DNA of 44,646 nt from positions 1 to 44,646 of the forward strand of contig CAILYI010000138.1 in assembly GCA_903838415.1 (NCBI GenBank), in the 5' to 3' direction. Of the stretch, positions 24,153 through 34,423 are shown piece by piece (positions within the stretch are counted from its first letter, which is position 1; every line of letters begins with the position of its first letter). The notes below the pieces were generated by a model. It searched no databases. It had not been told where the DNA came from and worked only from the letters and a program-made list of their open reading frames with translations. The stretch is from an uncultured Anaerolineae bacterium (lineage in GTDB: Bacteria > Chloroflexota > Anaerolineae > Anaerolineales > Villigracilaceae). Both the position numbers and the translations under genes were made by a program.

Positions 24153-24635
24153 TTATCCGCCCCAGGGCATGCCTGCATACAATTCAAAGACTTTATCGTG
24201 CAGGTGTTTGAAGAAGCGCTCATGGCCCGATTCCCAGTGTGCCAGCATCTCCAGCACCTTTTTGACATCGCCCTCGGTATTCTTTGCGGCCATGGCATAA
24301 AATTCGGCGAAATCACGCTCGATCAGGTAAGCCATCCGCAGCACTGGCAGGTCTGCCACCATTGATTCGGCCACGCTCTGCTCGATGTTTTCATTTTCTG
24401 CGCGATCGGCAAAGAAAACGGCTTTCGGAAGTTCGCTCATTTCGCTTGTCACGCCCGCATTCTGCGCTGCAAGCTGTGCGGCGATAAAGTCGATGTGTTT
24501 TTGCTCTTCAGCGGCGATGGCTTTGAAGGCGCCCGCCGCCGCAGCATTTTGCAAGCGGTCGGCGTTCTCACTAAAAAACCGCTTGCCTTCATACTCACGT
24601 TCGAGGGCGTATTCCAGAACTTTGATAACGTCCAT
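24153..24635 (-). CDS. Ferritin-like (rubrerythrin-type) diiron protein
   Basis: A 160-residue four-helix protein. Metal-ligand motifs are ALEREYEGKRFF, AEEQKHIDFI, LIERDFAEFY and HWESGHERFF, that is, four Glu/His-bearing helices as in ferritin-like diiron proteins. There is no rubredoxin domain, so it is a short ferritin-like form. It probably handles peroxide or iron in an anaerobe. GGAGG lies before the ATG. It is the last gene of the CBS-protease-FDH-ferritin unit, 21 bp after the FDH stop. Confidence 0.82.
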   Translation of the reverse strand: MDVIKVLEYALEREYEGKRFFSENADRLQNAAAAGAFKAIAAEEQKHIDFIAAQLAAQNAGVTSEMSELPKAVFFADRAENENIEQSVAESMVADLPVLRMAYLIERDFAEFYAMAAKNTEGDVKKVLEMLAHWESGHERFFKHLHDKVFELYAGMPWGG

Positions 24636-24656
24636 TTTTCCTCCGGGCTGATAAAA

Positions 24657-27479
24657 CTAAACCTTCTCCACGCTGACGGCGCAAACCTTATATTCCGGGA
24701 TTTTTGAGACCGGGTCGAGCACGGCCTGGGTCAATTCGTTGGCCGAGGCTTCAGGGAAGTGGAAATTGGCATAGACCATTCCTGGCGGGACTCGATCCGT
24801 TACCCAGGCTTTGGCTTCAATCGCGCCGCGTCGAGACGTAACCCGTACCCATTGATCTGGCGCCAGTCCCATTTTTTCGGCATCCCAGGGACTGACTTCG
24901 ATCAGCGCCTCGCTGTAAAGTGTCATCAGGCTTTCGGCGCGACGCGTCATCTCGCCGCCATGCCAGTGATACAGCACGCGCCCGGTACTCAGCACAAACG
25001 GATAGGTGTCATCGGGTCTTTCGGCGGGCGGAATGTGATCGATGGGCATGAATTTGCCCAATCCGCGTGCGAACTGCTTGGTATGCAGAATCGGCGTCCC
25101 TGGGTGTTCAGTGTTTGGAACCGGCCACTGCAATTGTTCGCCGCGTTCCAGCCGTTCGTGGGTGATTCCGGCATAGGAAGGCGTCAGCGCATTGATCTCG
25201 GTCATGATCTCGGTTGGAGAGTGATAATCCCAGCCGGACCATAAACCAGTTTGTGTGTTCTGTAAATCGAGCTTCGTAATTCTTCGTCCATCCGCCAAAA
25301 TTCGCACGGCGATGTCACGAATGATCTCCCAATCCTGTCGCGATTCGCCCAGCGGTTCGATGGCCTGATGCACCATCTGCACGCGTCGCTCGGTGTTGGT
25401 GAACGTGCCGGTTTTTTCGACAAATGTCACACCCGGCAGCAGCACGTCCGCGTAGTGCGAGGTTTCAGTCGGGAAAATCTCCTGCAAAACGACAAAATCT
25501 ACGGCTTCCAGGCAATGCCGGATGTGTTTAGTGTCCGGGTCAGACATGATCGGGTCTTCGGCGAGAATATACAGCGCGTGGACTTTGCCTTCCAGAATGC
25601 CGGGCATCATTTCGGTGACCGTCAAACCGACGGTGGACGGCAGACCATGAATCAGGCCCTGCTCGTCGATCGTCCGTGGTTCAGCGTCCAGGCCCCAAGC
25701 CGCCGCGAACTTCTTGCGCACTTCTTCATTGGTCACCGGCTGATAAGCCGGGTAGACGTTCGGTAAGCCGCCCAGGTCGCAGGCGCCCTGCACGTTATTT
25801 TGTCCGCGCAGCGGGTTGACGCCGCCGCCGGGTTTGCCCATGTTGCCGAGTAGCATTTGCAGGTTGGCCAGCGTCATCACGTTGCGGACGCCGGTGATGT
25901 GTTGTGTGATGCCCATCGCCCACATCACGGCCATCGGTTTGGCGGTGCCCATGATTTCGGCGGCTTCATATAGTTTTTCCACCGGGATTCCGGTGATGGC
26001 GCTGACTTTATCGGGTGGATATTGTTCCACCGTTGCCCGGAATTCGTCAAAGCCTTCGCAGCGTTCCACGATAAAGGTTTTATCTTCCCAACCCTTTTCC
26101 AGGATGATGTACATCAACCCGTTTAACAGGGCAATATCCGTTCCCGGGCGTTGACGTAGGTGCAGCGTGGCGTAATCGGTCAAGTCAATCCGGCGTGGAT
26201 CAGCCACGATCAGCTTTGCGCCGCGTCGCAGAACCGCCTGGCGCAGCATTGCGCCAAAAACGGGATGTTGTTCAGTGGTATTGGAACCGATGACGAACAG
26301 CGCCTGTGCATTGGCCGCTACATCGTCCATCGAGTTGGACATGGCACCCGAACCGAAGGAAGTCGCCAGACCGGCGACGGTGCTGGAGTGTCAGAGACGG
26401 GCGCAATGGTCAATGTTGTTCGTCCCGATGACCTGTCGTGCCAGTTTATTCATCAAATAGTTTTCTTCGTTGGTGCATTTGGCCGAGGTGAGAATACCAA
26501 CGCTGTCAGGGCCGAAATTATCGCGGCTTTCGCGCAGTTTGCGGGCCGTGATGTTCAAGGTCGTCTCCCAGTCGGTTTCAACCCACTCGGACGACGAGCG
26601 GTTTGTCGTTCTTGGTTCACCGTCCAGCAAGTATTTCCGCACCATCGGCTTTGTCAGCCGTTCGGCGTGATGGACATAATCGTAGCCATAGCGTCCCTTC
26701 ACGCACAGATGCATCCCATTGACCGGGGCATTGGGGTTTGAAGTGACACGAATGATCTTGCCGTCCTTTACGTTCAGGTCAAACTGGCAGCCGACGCCGC
26801 AATACGCGCAGGTTGTGGTGACCAATTTATCAGGTTTTCCCGCACCGATCGAGGGCTTGTTATCCAACGCGCCGGTGGGGCAGTACGCCACGCACGCGCC
26901 ACAAGATTCGCAGCGCGCTGTCAGCATATCGGTATTGGCACCGGGGGAAACTTCAGAGTCGAATCCGCGCTTGGTCAAACCCCACACAAAACGTCCCTGC
27001 ACTTCTTCGCAGGCGCGCACGCAGCGGTTGCACAAAATACATTTGTTCAGGTCCACCCAGACCACCGGGTTGGGGTCGCTGTCCACTTTGTAGCGCGGTT
27101 CGGAGGATTGGGTTTTTGTCGCATCCAACCCAAAGTGACGCACCCAATGCATGAACTGAGTCTCGTCTTTTTGGCCGTTCTCGTATCCGCTATCGTGATA
27201 GGCGAACAGCAAAAACTCGAGAATCTCGCGCCGGGATTTGAAGAGCGCCTCGCTTTCGGTCGTCACTTCCATGCCCTCGCTGACGGGCAGCGCGCATGAG
27301 GCGGCCATCGCGCGCGCACCCTTCACTTCCACCAGGCATAACCGGCAGCCGCCGTAAGGCGTCAAATCGGGGTGATCGCACAGGGTTGGGATGGTGAATC
27401 CGGCCTTTTCGGCGGCGCGCAGCACCATTGTCCCTTCGGGAACGTCGACCGGCGTGCCGTTGATGATCAGATGTGTCAT
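24657..27479 (-). CDS. fdhF: Selenocysteine formate dehydrogenase, catalytic subunit
   Basis: A 940-residue Mo/W-bis-MGD enzyme that oxidises formate or reduces CO2. The N-terminal [2Fe-2S] domain has Cys34, Cys45, Cys48 and Cys62. Two [4Fe-4S] motifs follow (CILCNRCVRAC and CESCGACVAYC). The [4Fe-4S] cluster of the catalytic domain is CAYCGVGC. Residue 363 is encoded by TGA (26393-26391) in the context DHCARL-Sec-HSSTVAGL, the FDH active site. A SECIS hairpin follows. The His-Cys cluster expected between the first two groups is missing (residues 95-118 have no Cys). The NuoG-like N-terminus implies electron transfer to a NuoEF-type partner. GGGAGG precedes ATG 27479. Conventional gene calling would split the gene at the TGA. 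Confidence 0.93.
26362..26393 (-). promoter_or_regulatory. Sec codon and SECIS hairpin of formate dehydrogenase
   Basis: TGA (26393-26391) is followed after 12 nt by GTCGCC / GGCGAC (26378-26373 and 26367-26362) around the loop GGTCT. This is the same loop sequence as the E. coli fdhF SECIS. This is the best-supported recoding signal in the window. Confidence 0.92.
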
Positions 27480-27509
27480 GGATGCCCTCCCGGCATTTTC
27501 CTTTGGATG

Positions 27510-27989
27510 CTAACGCTCAAGCCATTCTACAATTAATTGGACAGCTTCCTCAACCAGCGCTCCCGTTTCGACGGAAAGTTCGCGCTCGAACCCGAACCTG
27601 TATCCACGCACTGACAGGAGTACTGCCTCGGGCTTTTTCCCGTAAATCGTTTCACACATTGACGATAGCGATTGCGCCGTCAGATGGTGTGTAAACGGTG
27701 AACGCTGGAACTCACTCTGCACGTCGATCAGGCGCACTGGCTGAGGAACGTCGCCGGTATGCGCATCCACAAAACAGACGCGCTCATAGTTGCTGATGTC
27801 CTCCGCCATTTCAGGCGTCAGCTGTAGAAAAAAAGCGAAATCCAGACGGTCGTTGGCTGGGAATTCATCCTCGTAAGATGACGATGTCGGGATTCCCAGT
27901 TTGAGGGCGAGTGCGTGCATGATGTGCCACGCCACACCGTCATCCTGTCGGTCTGGATTTCCATAACCAAGAATGAGGCTGCGGTTCAA
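27510..27989 (-). CDS. [NiFe]-hydrogenase maturation protease (HyaD/HycI type)
   Basis: A 159-residue endopeptidase that trims the C-terminus of the hydrogenase large subunit after nickel insertion. The family motif GYGNPDRQDDG is at residues 9-19, and FVDAHTGD holds the second metal-binding acid. FTHHLTAQSL gives the His. The start is TTG 27989, because the first Met further in would remove the GYGNP motif. It is coupled to the CBS gene with a 3-bp gap. Its likely substrate is the large subunit at 28666-30093, whose C-terminal extension after the last Cys is intact. Confidence 0.88.
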   Translation of the reverse strand: MNRSLILGYGNPDRQDDGVAWHIMHALALKLGIPTSSSYEDEFPANDRLDFAFFLQLTPEMAEDISNYERVCFVDAHTGDVPQPVRLIDVQSEFQRSPFTHHLTAQSLSSMCETIYGKKPEAVLLSVRGYRFGFERELSVETGALVEEAVQLIVEWLER

Positions 27990-27992
27990 ATC

Positions 27993-28439
27993 TTAGTGAC
28001 CGTATCCTGTTCCCATGATGTAGTTCTCCAACTGCACGATCGTACCTTTCTGTACTTCGAGCAGCCCTTCGGCCAGGCCGCGGATGGAGACGATCCCTAC
28101 GATATTATCCTGCTCAAGGACAGGCAGGTGGCGCAGGTGGTAGGTTCTCATCAGTTGAGCGCATTCTTGCAGTGAGGTCTCCGGCTTGACCATGACCAAT
28201 TTTCTGGTCATAAAGTCACCGACGATCATCTCCTTGGCGGAGTGACCTTTGATTTCACCCTGGCGGGCATAGTCGCGTTCAGTAAAAATACCGACGATCT
28301 TGTCATCTTCCGTAACGAGCACTGCGCCAGTATTGCCCTCAGCCATCGTTTCCAGTGCCTTCAAAACGGTGTCGGAGGTGGCCACGGTGTAGACCTTTGT
28401 ATCGTTTTTCTCACTCAGTAGTTTACGAACTGTTGCCAT
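27993..28439 (-). CDS. Tandem CBS-domain protein
   Basis: A 148-residue protein made of two CBS motifs (about 10-65 and 75-135) with GIFTERDYARQG and VGIVSIRGLAEG elements. CBS pairs bind adenine nucleotides such as AMP, ATP or NAD. First gene of the maturation protease-FDH unit, it may report energy state to FDH or act as a free regulator. AAAAGGAT lies before the ATG. Confidence 0.85.
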   Translation of the reverse strand: MATVRKLLSEKNDTKVYTVATSDTVLKALETMAEGNTGAVLVTEDDKIVGIFTERDYARQGEIKGHSAKEMIVGDFMTRKLVMVKPETSLQECAQLMRTYHLRHLPVLEQDNIVGIVSIRGLAEGLLEVQKGTIVQLENYIMGTGYGH

Positions 28440-28448
28440 GGTTTATCC

Positions 28449-28529
28449 TTTTAGGTTGGCCCCGGTCGCAGTCCGGGGTGGTAAAAATTGTGAATAGGAC
28501 CCCGATCTTTGCCCGGGGAAATGGTTACA
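28449..28529 (-). promoter_or_regulatory. Leader of the CBS gene with two similar GC-rich hairpins
   Basis: Minus-strand CCCCGGGCAAAGATCGGGG and CCCCGGACTGCGACCGGGG are related 19-nt hairpins about 22 nt apart, located between the hydrogenase terminator and the CBS start. Role unknown. A single Rex-like half site (TTGTGAA) lies near 28487 without a partner. Confidence 0.35.
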
Positions 28530-28590
28530 CCAAATTGCATAATCCGATCAACCCTATTTTACGGTTGAATGTATTCTGGCGTAGGTAACG

Positions 28591-28657
28591 AAAAACCCGT
28601 TTTCCTGGTGATGTTTGGCATGCAGTCGATGATGTACCGGGAAAACGGGTCTTTTTT
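28591..28657 (-). terminator. Terminator of the hydrogenase operon
   Basis: ACCCGTTTTCC (28595-28605) pairs with GGAAAACGGGT (28640-28650), with a further CC/GG pair inside. On the minus strand TTTTT follows the stem. It separates the hydrogenase operon from the CBS-protease-FDH genes. Confidence 0.82.
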
Positions 28658-28665
28658 GATTGTGA

Positions 28666-30093
28666 TTAGTCTCGCGTGATCGTTTTGACTAATTCGCCTT
28701 CCGGGCCAATGATGTCGAGCTGAATGGGCATCTGGCCGACGGCGTGCGTGGAGCACGAAAGGCATGGATCATAAGCGCGGATGGCGGCTTCAACCCGGTT
28801 GAGCATGCCTTCCTGCACATCCGGTCCCTTGACGTAGGTTTTGGCGACGCTGTCAACGGCGTTGCTCATGGCCCAGTTATTGTGCCCGGTTGAGACGATC
28901 AGATTCACCTTGAGCAGCTTGCCGTGCTCGTCCGCGGTGTAATCGTGGATGAGCGTTCCTCGCGGGGCTTCGATGACGCCTACGCCGTGTCCGGTGTAGT
29001 TTTTGCGGGTGTTGAGAATGTCGTTGCTCAGGATATCCTTGTCATCGCACAAGACGCGGACGCGCTCGGCAGCGAACAGGGCCTCGATCAGGCGGGCATA
29101 GTGATAGTAGAGCGTATTTTCAACCGGTTTGCCATTGTTGAGCGCTTTGAAGATTTTCAGCTCCTCGTTTGCCAGCGGAGTGTCAATCTTTTCGGCGATA
29201 TTCAAGCGTCCCAGCGGGCCGACGCGATAGACGCCGCCCGGGAAACCGAGTTTCTTATAATATGGGAATTTGAGATAGGACCAGGGTTCCACGTGCTCGG
29301 AGATGATGTCCAGATAGTCTTTCCCATCGAATCTCTCCAGGTCCTGACCGGTCTGGTCAATCAGGCGGATATCGCCGTCGTACAGTTCCAGGCCGTTTTC
29401 GGGCGTCACGAGACCAAAATATCCGGTGGGGAAGACGGCAAACTTGTTGATGTCTTCCATGTTCCGTCCGGCCCAATCCTTCATGATCTGCAGGCCGATT
29501 TGCAGCGCGCCGATCGCGTCATCCACACCTGAAAGAATGGTGTCGCGTTCCGAAGCCAGCAGGGATTTGTTGACGCCGCCGGGAACGGCAAAGTTGGGAT
29601 GAATACGGCGTCCGCCCAGGGTTTTGATGATTTCCTGTCCGAATTTGCGCAGCATGACGGCTTTGACTGTCAAACCAGGATTCGCACCGATCAAACCGAC
29701 AACGTTGCGGATCTCGGGAGCGGCATCAAAACCGAGCAGCAGATCCGGTCCGGCCAGTTCAAAGAAGTGCATGCCGTGGCTCTGGATAATCTGTCCCATG
29801 TGCATCAATTCGCGCAGCAAATTGGCCGGGCGGGGCGGAGTCTGGCCCGTCAGGGCGTCATTGGCCTTGGCGGCAGCCAGGTGATGGCTGACCGGGCAAA
29901 TTCCGCAGATGCGCGGGGTAATGGAGGGCATTTCAAAATACAGGCGGCCTTCGCAGAATTTCTCAAAGCCGCGAAATTCGTTGACGTGCATCAGGGCATG
30001 GTCCACCGTGCCATCATCCTTCATGTGGATGGTGACCTTGGCATGTCCTTCGATCCGGGTAACGGGTTCAATTGTAATTTTTTGTGTGGTCAT
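28666..30093 (-). CDS. hoxH: [NiFe]-hydrogenase large subunit (group 3-like, HoxH/HydL type)
   Basis: A 475-residue nickel-binding catalytic subunit for H2 oxidation or evolution. The N-terminal metal motif is [11 protein letters not shown] (Cys63, Cys66) and the C-terminal motif is DPCLSCSTH (Cys444, Cys447). A 25-residue tail after His450 is the expected substrate of the maturation protease encoded at 27510. It is soluble, with no membrane anchor. The neighbours (small subunit, NuoG-, NuoF- and NuoE-like genes) place it with group 3d bidirectional or bifurcating enzymes. GAGG lies six bases before the ATG. Confidence 0.93.
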   Translation of the reverse strand: MTTQKITIEPVTRIEGHAKVTIHMKDDGTVDHALMHVNEFRGFEKFCEGRLYFEMPSITPRICGICPVSHHLAAAKANDALTGQTPPRPANLLRELMHMGQIIQSHGMHFFELAGPDLLLGFDAAPEIRNVVGLIGANPGLTVKAVMLRKFGQEIIKTLGGRRIHPNFAVPGGVNKSLLASERDTILSGVDDAIGALQIGLQIMKDWAGRNMEDINKFAVFPTGYFGLVTPENGLELYDGDIRLIDQTGQDLERFDGKDYLDIISEHVEPWSYLKFPYYKKLGFPGGVYRVGPLGRLNIAEKIDTPLANEELKIFKALNNGKPVENTLYYHYARLIEALFAAERVRVLCDDKDILSNDILNTRKNYTGHGVGVIEAPRGTLIHDYTADEHGKLLKVNLIVSTGHNNWAMSNAVDSVAKTYVKGPDVQEGMLNRVEAAIRAYDPCLSCSTHAVGQMPIQLDIIGPEGELVKTITRD

Positions 30094-30105
30094 AACAGCC
30101 TCGGC

Positions 30106-30648
30106 TTAGTGCCAGTGCAACAGCTCATCTTTGAGTTCTGGTTTGCGGCCCTGGGCCAGTTCCGCCAGGACATAGAAAATCACATCCGCATCGGGCGGGC
30201 AGCCGGGAACGTTGTAATCTACCGGGACAACCTCGTGCAGCGCGCGGGTTTTGGTCATCGTCGCCAACTCGGGGTCATTTGGAATCTGGCTGCCGGGCTC
30301 ATTGCTCTCGGCATCCACATACGCGCGTTGCAGGGCTTCCTGCACGCCGCAGAAGTTGCGCATGGCCGGGACGCCGCCAAACACGGCGCAATCACCCAGC
30401 GCAACCAGGATTTTGGAGCGTTGGCGCATTTTATGGGCCACTTCCTCGTTGGCGGTGTTGTTGATGCCGCCTTCGAGAACACCCACATCCACACCGGAGG
30501 CATCCGGTTCTTTCAGGTCCGTAATCGGGGTGGAGCGTAGATCAGCCAGTTCAACGATTTGCAGGATGCGCTCATCCATATCGAGCAGCGACATGTGACA
30601 ACCGGCGCAGCCGCACATCCAGTCAGAAGCAATCTTGGGTTTTGTCAT
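30106..30648 (-). CDS. hoxY: [NiFe]-hydrogenase small subunit (HoxY/HydS type)
   Basis: A 180-residue small subunit. The proximal [4Fe-4S] ligands are in [21 protein letters not shown] and YNVPGCPPD. The short length, with no medial and distal cluster domains and no Tat signal, matches cytoplasmic group 3 enzymes. ATG 30648 is favoured by AAGGAG seven bases upstream over the open ATG at 30666. It transfers electrons from the NiFe site to the NuoG-like subunit encoded just upstream. Confidence 0.92.
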   Translation of the reverse strand: MTKPKIASDWMCGCAGCHMSLLDMDERILQIVELADLRSTPITDLKEPDASGVDVGVLEGGINNTANEEVAHKMRQRSKILVALGDCAVFGGVPAMRNFCGVQEALQRAYVDAESNEPGSQIPNDPELATMTKTRALHEVVPVDYNVPGCPPDADVIFYVLAELAQGRKPELKDELLHWH

Positions 30649-30700
30649 TATTTTCTCCTTTAGCATCTCTCCCGCAGACGGGAAAGATGAACTGGCTCCG

Positions 30701-32692
30701 TTAGTTAAACGCCACGCTCGATTTGCGTTCGTGGAGAACCTTTTGCCAATCCTGTTTGATCGGCATATTCATGCGCATGGCGATCTCCGCCAGAACCGCG
30801 CTGTTTTCCCGAATACTTTCAGCCGCGTCCACGGCTTTTTCAGCCTTTTGCACGCGCCCGTCCATGTTGACGTAATGCCCGGTCTGTTCCGACCAGATCG
30901 TCACCGGCAGCACGACATCCGCTTTCTCGGTCAGCGTCGACTCGTAAGCAGCCTGAACCACCAGGTACGGTGCCTTTGCCAGCCGCTCGACCAGGCGCTT
31001 CGAGACATAATCATCACCGATGGCCGCGTAAACCGCCTGTTGACCGTTCAATGCAAACTGCTGATCGAGACGGAATTGGGCGGCCGCCACGCTGTTGGCT
31101 TCACCCTTGACGGAAATCAAGCCAGCCCGTTCACTATCCACCGCGCCGACGAGTTTCGCCAGGTTCAGGATGGCTTCCACCAACTTCTCATCGCGCTGAG
31201 CGGTGATGCCCTTACCGAACAAAATCACCGGGCTGACGGCGTTCGCCAACATCCGGGCGGTTTTCGTCAGCGTTTCGACGGAAACGCCGCTGGCCTTGAC
31301 GGATGCCGCAATCACCTTGTCTACATCGGGAATGGTCAGCGGTGTGCGTCCAAGTTCTTCTTTGACGATCACAGCCTGCATGCCTTCGATGAGTGCCAGA
31401 TCGCTGCCCATGGCGGGTTTGAGAGAAACATCGGCAAACTGGTCCAGTTCGCTCTCTTCGGGATCGACATTGACCAGGCGCATGCCCTTGGGCAAGGCGC
31501 GCTTAATCATGAACCCGGCCACCATATGACTCTTGGCCACGTTCGCGCCGATGCACAGCACCATATCCGCATTGCGCAGGACATCCAATTTGCCTTCAAA
31601 AGCGCCATTCTTTTCAGCGACCTGATTGATGGCCGCGGTGGTCATGCCTTCTTCGACGCTGGTCACCATCGCGCTCTTGAAACCGTCGGCGAATAGTTCT
31701 TTGAACATGGCCATGGCTTCAACGGGCAGGCGGGTGGAGGCGATCGCAGCCAGGCCGTCATGTTCTTTACCAGCCAGCGGTTTGAGCCTGTCAGCGACTG
31801 CGCCCAGGGCTTCGTCCCACGAAACCGGCGTCAGTTTGCCGTCTTTTTTCATCAGGGGTGAGTTGATTCTTTGGCGGGCTTCGTTCATCGGGTCGTACCG
31901 TCCGTGCTCACAGAGTACGCCGCGATTCACAGCTCCGTCCCAGTCGCCTTCGATGCGGACGATGCGGTTATTCCGCACGATCAGTTTGATGCCGCAGCCG
32001 ACTGAGCAGCCCGCGCAGACGGATTTGATTTCCGTCATGGATTCATCATGGCCCTGATAGGCGCTGGTGCGGTCGATCAGCGCGCCAGTGGGGCAGACTT
32101 GAACGCAGGTGCCGCATTTGATGCAGGTGCTTTCGCCCAGCGGAACGTTGGTGTCGGCCACTACCAGGGTGGCTGCGCCGCGTTCGGCCATGGTCAGGGT
32201 GAAGTTACCGGCCAGTTCGCCGCAGGCGCGTACGCAGCGACGGCACAGGATGCAGCGGTTGTTATCGAGAATAAAGTAGGGGTGCGAGCTGTCCACCGGG
32301 TAGCCGTTCCAACCGGGTTGCATCGGCCAGTGGGTCATTTCTTCGTGGTAGGCCGCATTTTGCAGGTCGCAGTCGCCGCCGCTGACCTGGCAGAAGGGGC
32401 AGAAGTGGTTGCGCTCACTGAACAGCATCGACAGGATGAATTTGCGCGATTTCTTGAGCGCTTCGGTTTCAGTGTTGATGACCATGCCGTTGCTGACGGG
32501 CAGGGTGCAGGATGCAATCGGCACGCGAAAACCTTGCACTTCAACAATGCACAGACGGCAGCCGCCGAAGGGCGTCAGTTCTTTATGCGCGCACAGGGTT
32601 GGGATCTCAATCCCGGCCTGTTTTGCCGCAGCCAGGACGGTGATCCCTTCGGCGGCTTCGATTTGTTTGCCATTGATTGTTAGTTGGACCAT
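30701..32692 (-). CDS. NuoG-like iron-sulfur subunit of the hydrogenase
   Basis: A 663-residue electron-transfer subunit. Residues 1-80 form a [2Fe-2S] domain (CAHKELTPFGGCRLCIVEV). A complete His-Cys region follows (NHFCPFCQVSGGDCDLQ), then two [4Fe-4S] motifs (CILCRRCVRAC, CIKCGTCVQVC), CAGCSVGCGI, and a degenerate molybdopterin-oxidoreductase domain with no catalytic Cys or Sec. It matches the HydA/HoxU-NuoG role in [NiFe] bifurcating or bidirectional hydrogenases. ATG 32692 has GAGG upstream; the frame is open to 32824 without support. Unlike the FDH here, it keeps the His-Cys cluster. Confidence 0.88.
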   Translation of the reverse strand: MVQLTINGKQIEAAEGITVLAAAKQAGIEIPTLCAHKELTPFGGCRLCIVEVQGFRVPIASCTLPVSNGMVINTETEALKKSRKFILSMLFSERNHFCPFCQVSGGDCDLQNAAYHEEMTHWPMQPGWNGYPVDSSHPYFILDNNRCILCRRCVRACGELAGNFTLTMAERGAATLVVADTNVPLGESTCIKCGTCVQVCPTGALIDRTSAYQGHDESMTEIKSVCAGCSVGCGIKLIVRNNRIVRIEGDWDGAVNRGVLCEHGRYDPMNEARQRINSPLMKKDGKLTPVSWDEALGAVADRLKPLAGKEHDGLAAIASTRLPVEAMAMFKELFADGFKSAMVTSVEEGMTTAAINQVAEKNGAFEGKLDVLRNADMVLCIGANVAKSHMVAGFMIKRALPKGMRLVNVDPEESELDQFADVSLKPAMGSDLALIEGMQAVIVKEELGRTPLTIPDVDKVIAASVKASGVSVETLTKTARMLANAVSPVILFGKGITAQRDEKLVEAILNLAKLVGAVDSERAGLISVKGEANSVAAAQFRLDQQFALNGQQAVYAAIGDDYVSKRLVERLAKAPYLVVQAAYESTLTEKADVVLPVTIWSEQTGHYVNMDGRVQKAEKAVDAAESIRENSAVLAEIAMRMNMPIKQDWQKVLHERKSSVAFN

Positions 32693-32775
32693 GAGTACCT
32701 CGGTAATTGTCTTGGTTCTATGGAACTCGCAACACGGTTCAGCATGTTTCGCGTTCCGTTGTAGGTTCGCGAATG

Positions 32776-34413
32776 TTATGCCAATTCCTGTTCGGCGGCC
32801 ATCTGGCAGATGCCGGTTGGGCAAACGCCCAGGCGGATGTGTGCTTCAACTTCTGCGCGGAAGTATTTCAACGTGTCGCGGATCGGCACGGCGGCGGTCT
32901 GTCCGAGGCCGCAGTTGGAGGCGATTTCCATCTCGTCGGCCAATTTCAGCAGCACATCCAGGTCACTCAATTGCGCCTGGCCCTGGCTGATCGATGTCAG
33001 AATACGCAGGGCGCGTTCGGTGCCCACCCGGCAGGGTGTGCATTTTCCGCACGACTCGAACTTGAAGAATTTCATCAGCGTCACGGCCAGATCGACGACG
33101 CAGGTGCGTTCATCACAAATCAGCAGCGCGCCGGAGCCGAGCGAGACGCTCGCCTTGCGGAAGGATTCAAAGTCCATGGGCGTATCTTGCAGGCTGGCCG
33201 GGATGATTGATCCGCTTGAGCCGCCGGTTTGCGCCAGTTTGAAGGTCTCGCCGTCTTTTATGCCCTGTCCGTAGATGTTGATGACTTCGCGCAGTGTGAT
33301 GCCCATCGGCACTTCGATCAGGCCTTTGAAGTTGACATTCCCCAAAATGGTGTAGGTCTTGGTGCCGGGGCTGGAAGGTGTACCGATGCCACGGTACCAC
33401 TCGCCACCATTCAGCAGAATGGGCGGAACGTTAGCCAGCGTTTCAACATTGTTGACCAGGGTCGGTTTGCCCCATAGGCCGTGCGTGGTAGGGTAGGGCG
33501 GACGTGCGCGCGGTTCGCCGCGTTTGCCTTCAATCGATTCAAGCAGCGCAGTTTCCTCGCCGCACACATAGGCGCCTGCGCCGCTGTGAACGTGAATTGT
33601 AAAGTTAAAACCGCTCTCGAGGATGTTTTTCCCAAGCAGGCCATATTCGCGTGCCTGCGCAATCGCTTTTTCGAGGCGGCGTTGAGCCAGCTGGTACTCG
33701 CCGCGTACATAGATGAAACCTTCGTCCGCGCCGACGGCAAATCCGGCAATCAGCATTGCTTCGATGATGCTGTGCGGGTCACCTTCCAGGATGACGCGAT
33801 CTTTAAAGGTACCGGGTTCGCTCTCATCCGCATTGCAGACGACGTATTTCTTTTCAGTTTTGGTCGCGCCAACGAAGCGCCACTTGCGTCCGGTCGGGAA
33901 GCCTGCGCCGCCGCGTCCTTGCAGCCCGGATTCTTCCAATTCTTCGATCACTTGCAGGCGTGTCTGGCTGAGGGCCTTGGCGAGCGCCTGATAACCTTCT
34001 TCAGCAATGTAATCTTCGATATTTTCAGGGTCGATACGCCCGGCGCGGCGCAGAACGATGCGTTTTTCCATGGGCATCGAGCCCTTGCGCGTTTTAAGCC
34101 AGCCAATGCGCCCGGACAGTTCCTTCACCGGCGCCAGCAGGTCTTCAGCGATGCGGCCTTTATACAGGTGTTCCTCGACGATGCGTTTCACATCATCAGC
34201 GGATACCGGGCCGTAGGCGCTCGCTTCGGGATAAATGATGACCAGCGGCAGAGCGTCTTCCCGCCCCCCATCCGTAAACTGCGCGAGGGAGATTTCGTCG
34301 CTCAGGCCAAATGCCGCCAATTCTTGCTGGAAGCGGCTGTACACTTCTGCTGCGCCTTTGCGCATGCTTTCGGGATCATTGGAAACCAATACCATCGAAC
34401 GGGTGAATTTCAT
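32776..34413 (-). CDS. NuoF-like FMN/NAD subunit A
   Basis: A 545-residue diaphorase subunit. FMN and NAD motifs: GRGGAGFPTGRKW, CNADESEPGTFKDR, GAGAYVCGEETALLESIEG. The N3-type [4Fe-4S] motif is ESCGKCTPCRVGT. The N-terminal ferredoxin-like domain (about 1-100) has no cysteines at the positions where a [2Fe-2S] cluster is usual. There is no C-terminal ferredoxin domain, which sets it apart from the second NuoF copy. ATG 34413 has GAGG upstream. It is paired with the NuoE gene at 34424 (10-bp gap). Confidence 0.9.
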   Translation of the reverse strand: MKFTRSMVLVSNDPESMRKGAAEVYSRFQQELAAFGLSDEISLAQFTDGGREDALPLVIIYPEASAYGPVSADDVKRIVEEHLYKGRIAEDLLAPVKELSGRIGWLKTRKGSMPMEKRIVLRRAGRIDPENIEDYIAEEGYQALAKALSQTRLQVIEELEESGLQGRGGAGFPTGRKWRFVGATKTEKKYVVCNADESEPGTFKDRVILEGDPHSIIEAMLIAGFAVGADEGFIYVRGEYQLAQRRLEKAIAQAREYGLLGKNILESGFNFTIHVHSGAGAYVCGEETALLESIEGKRGEPRARPPYPTTHGLWGKPTLVNNVETLANVPPILLNGGEWYRGIGTPSSPGTKTYTILGNVNFKGLIEVPMGITLREVINIYGQGIKDGETFKLAQTGGSSGSIIPASLQDTPMDFESFRKASVSLGSGALLICDERTCVVDLAVTLMKFFKFESCGKCTPCRVGTERALRILTSISQGQAQLSDLDVLLKLADEMEIASNCGLGQTAAVPIRDTLKYFRAEVEAHIRLGVCPTGICQMAAEQELA

Positions 34414-34423
34414 GCTGCGCCTC

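Noticed and set aside
26343..26393. FDH read as two genes or a truncated pseudogene
   Set aside because: The TGA is at the conserved FDH Sec position with a GGTCT-loop SECIS, and the frame continues through it.
28486..28503. A third Rex operator before the CBS-FDH genes
   Set aside because: Only one TTGTGA half site is present; the partner arm is absent.
28449..28529. Two CCCCGG hairpins as a named riboswitch
   Set aside because: They are short related hairpins without any recognised aptamer core.
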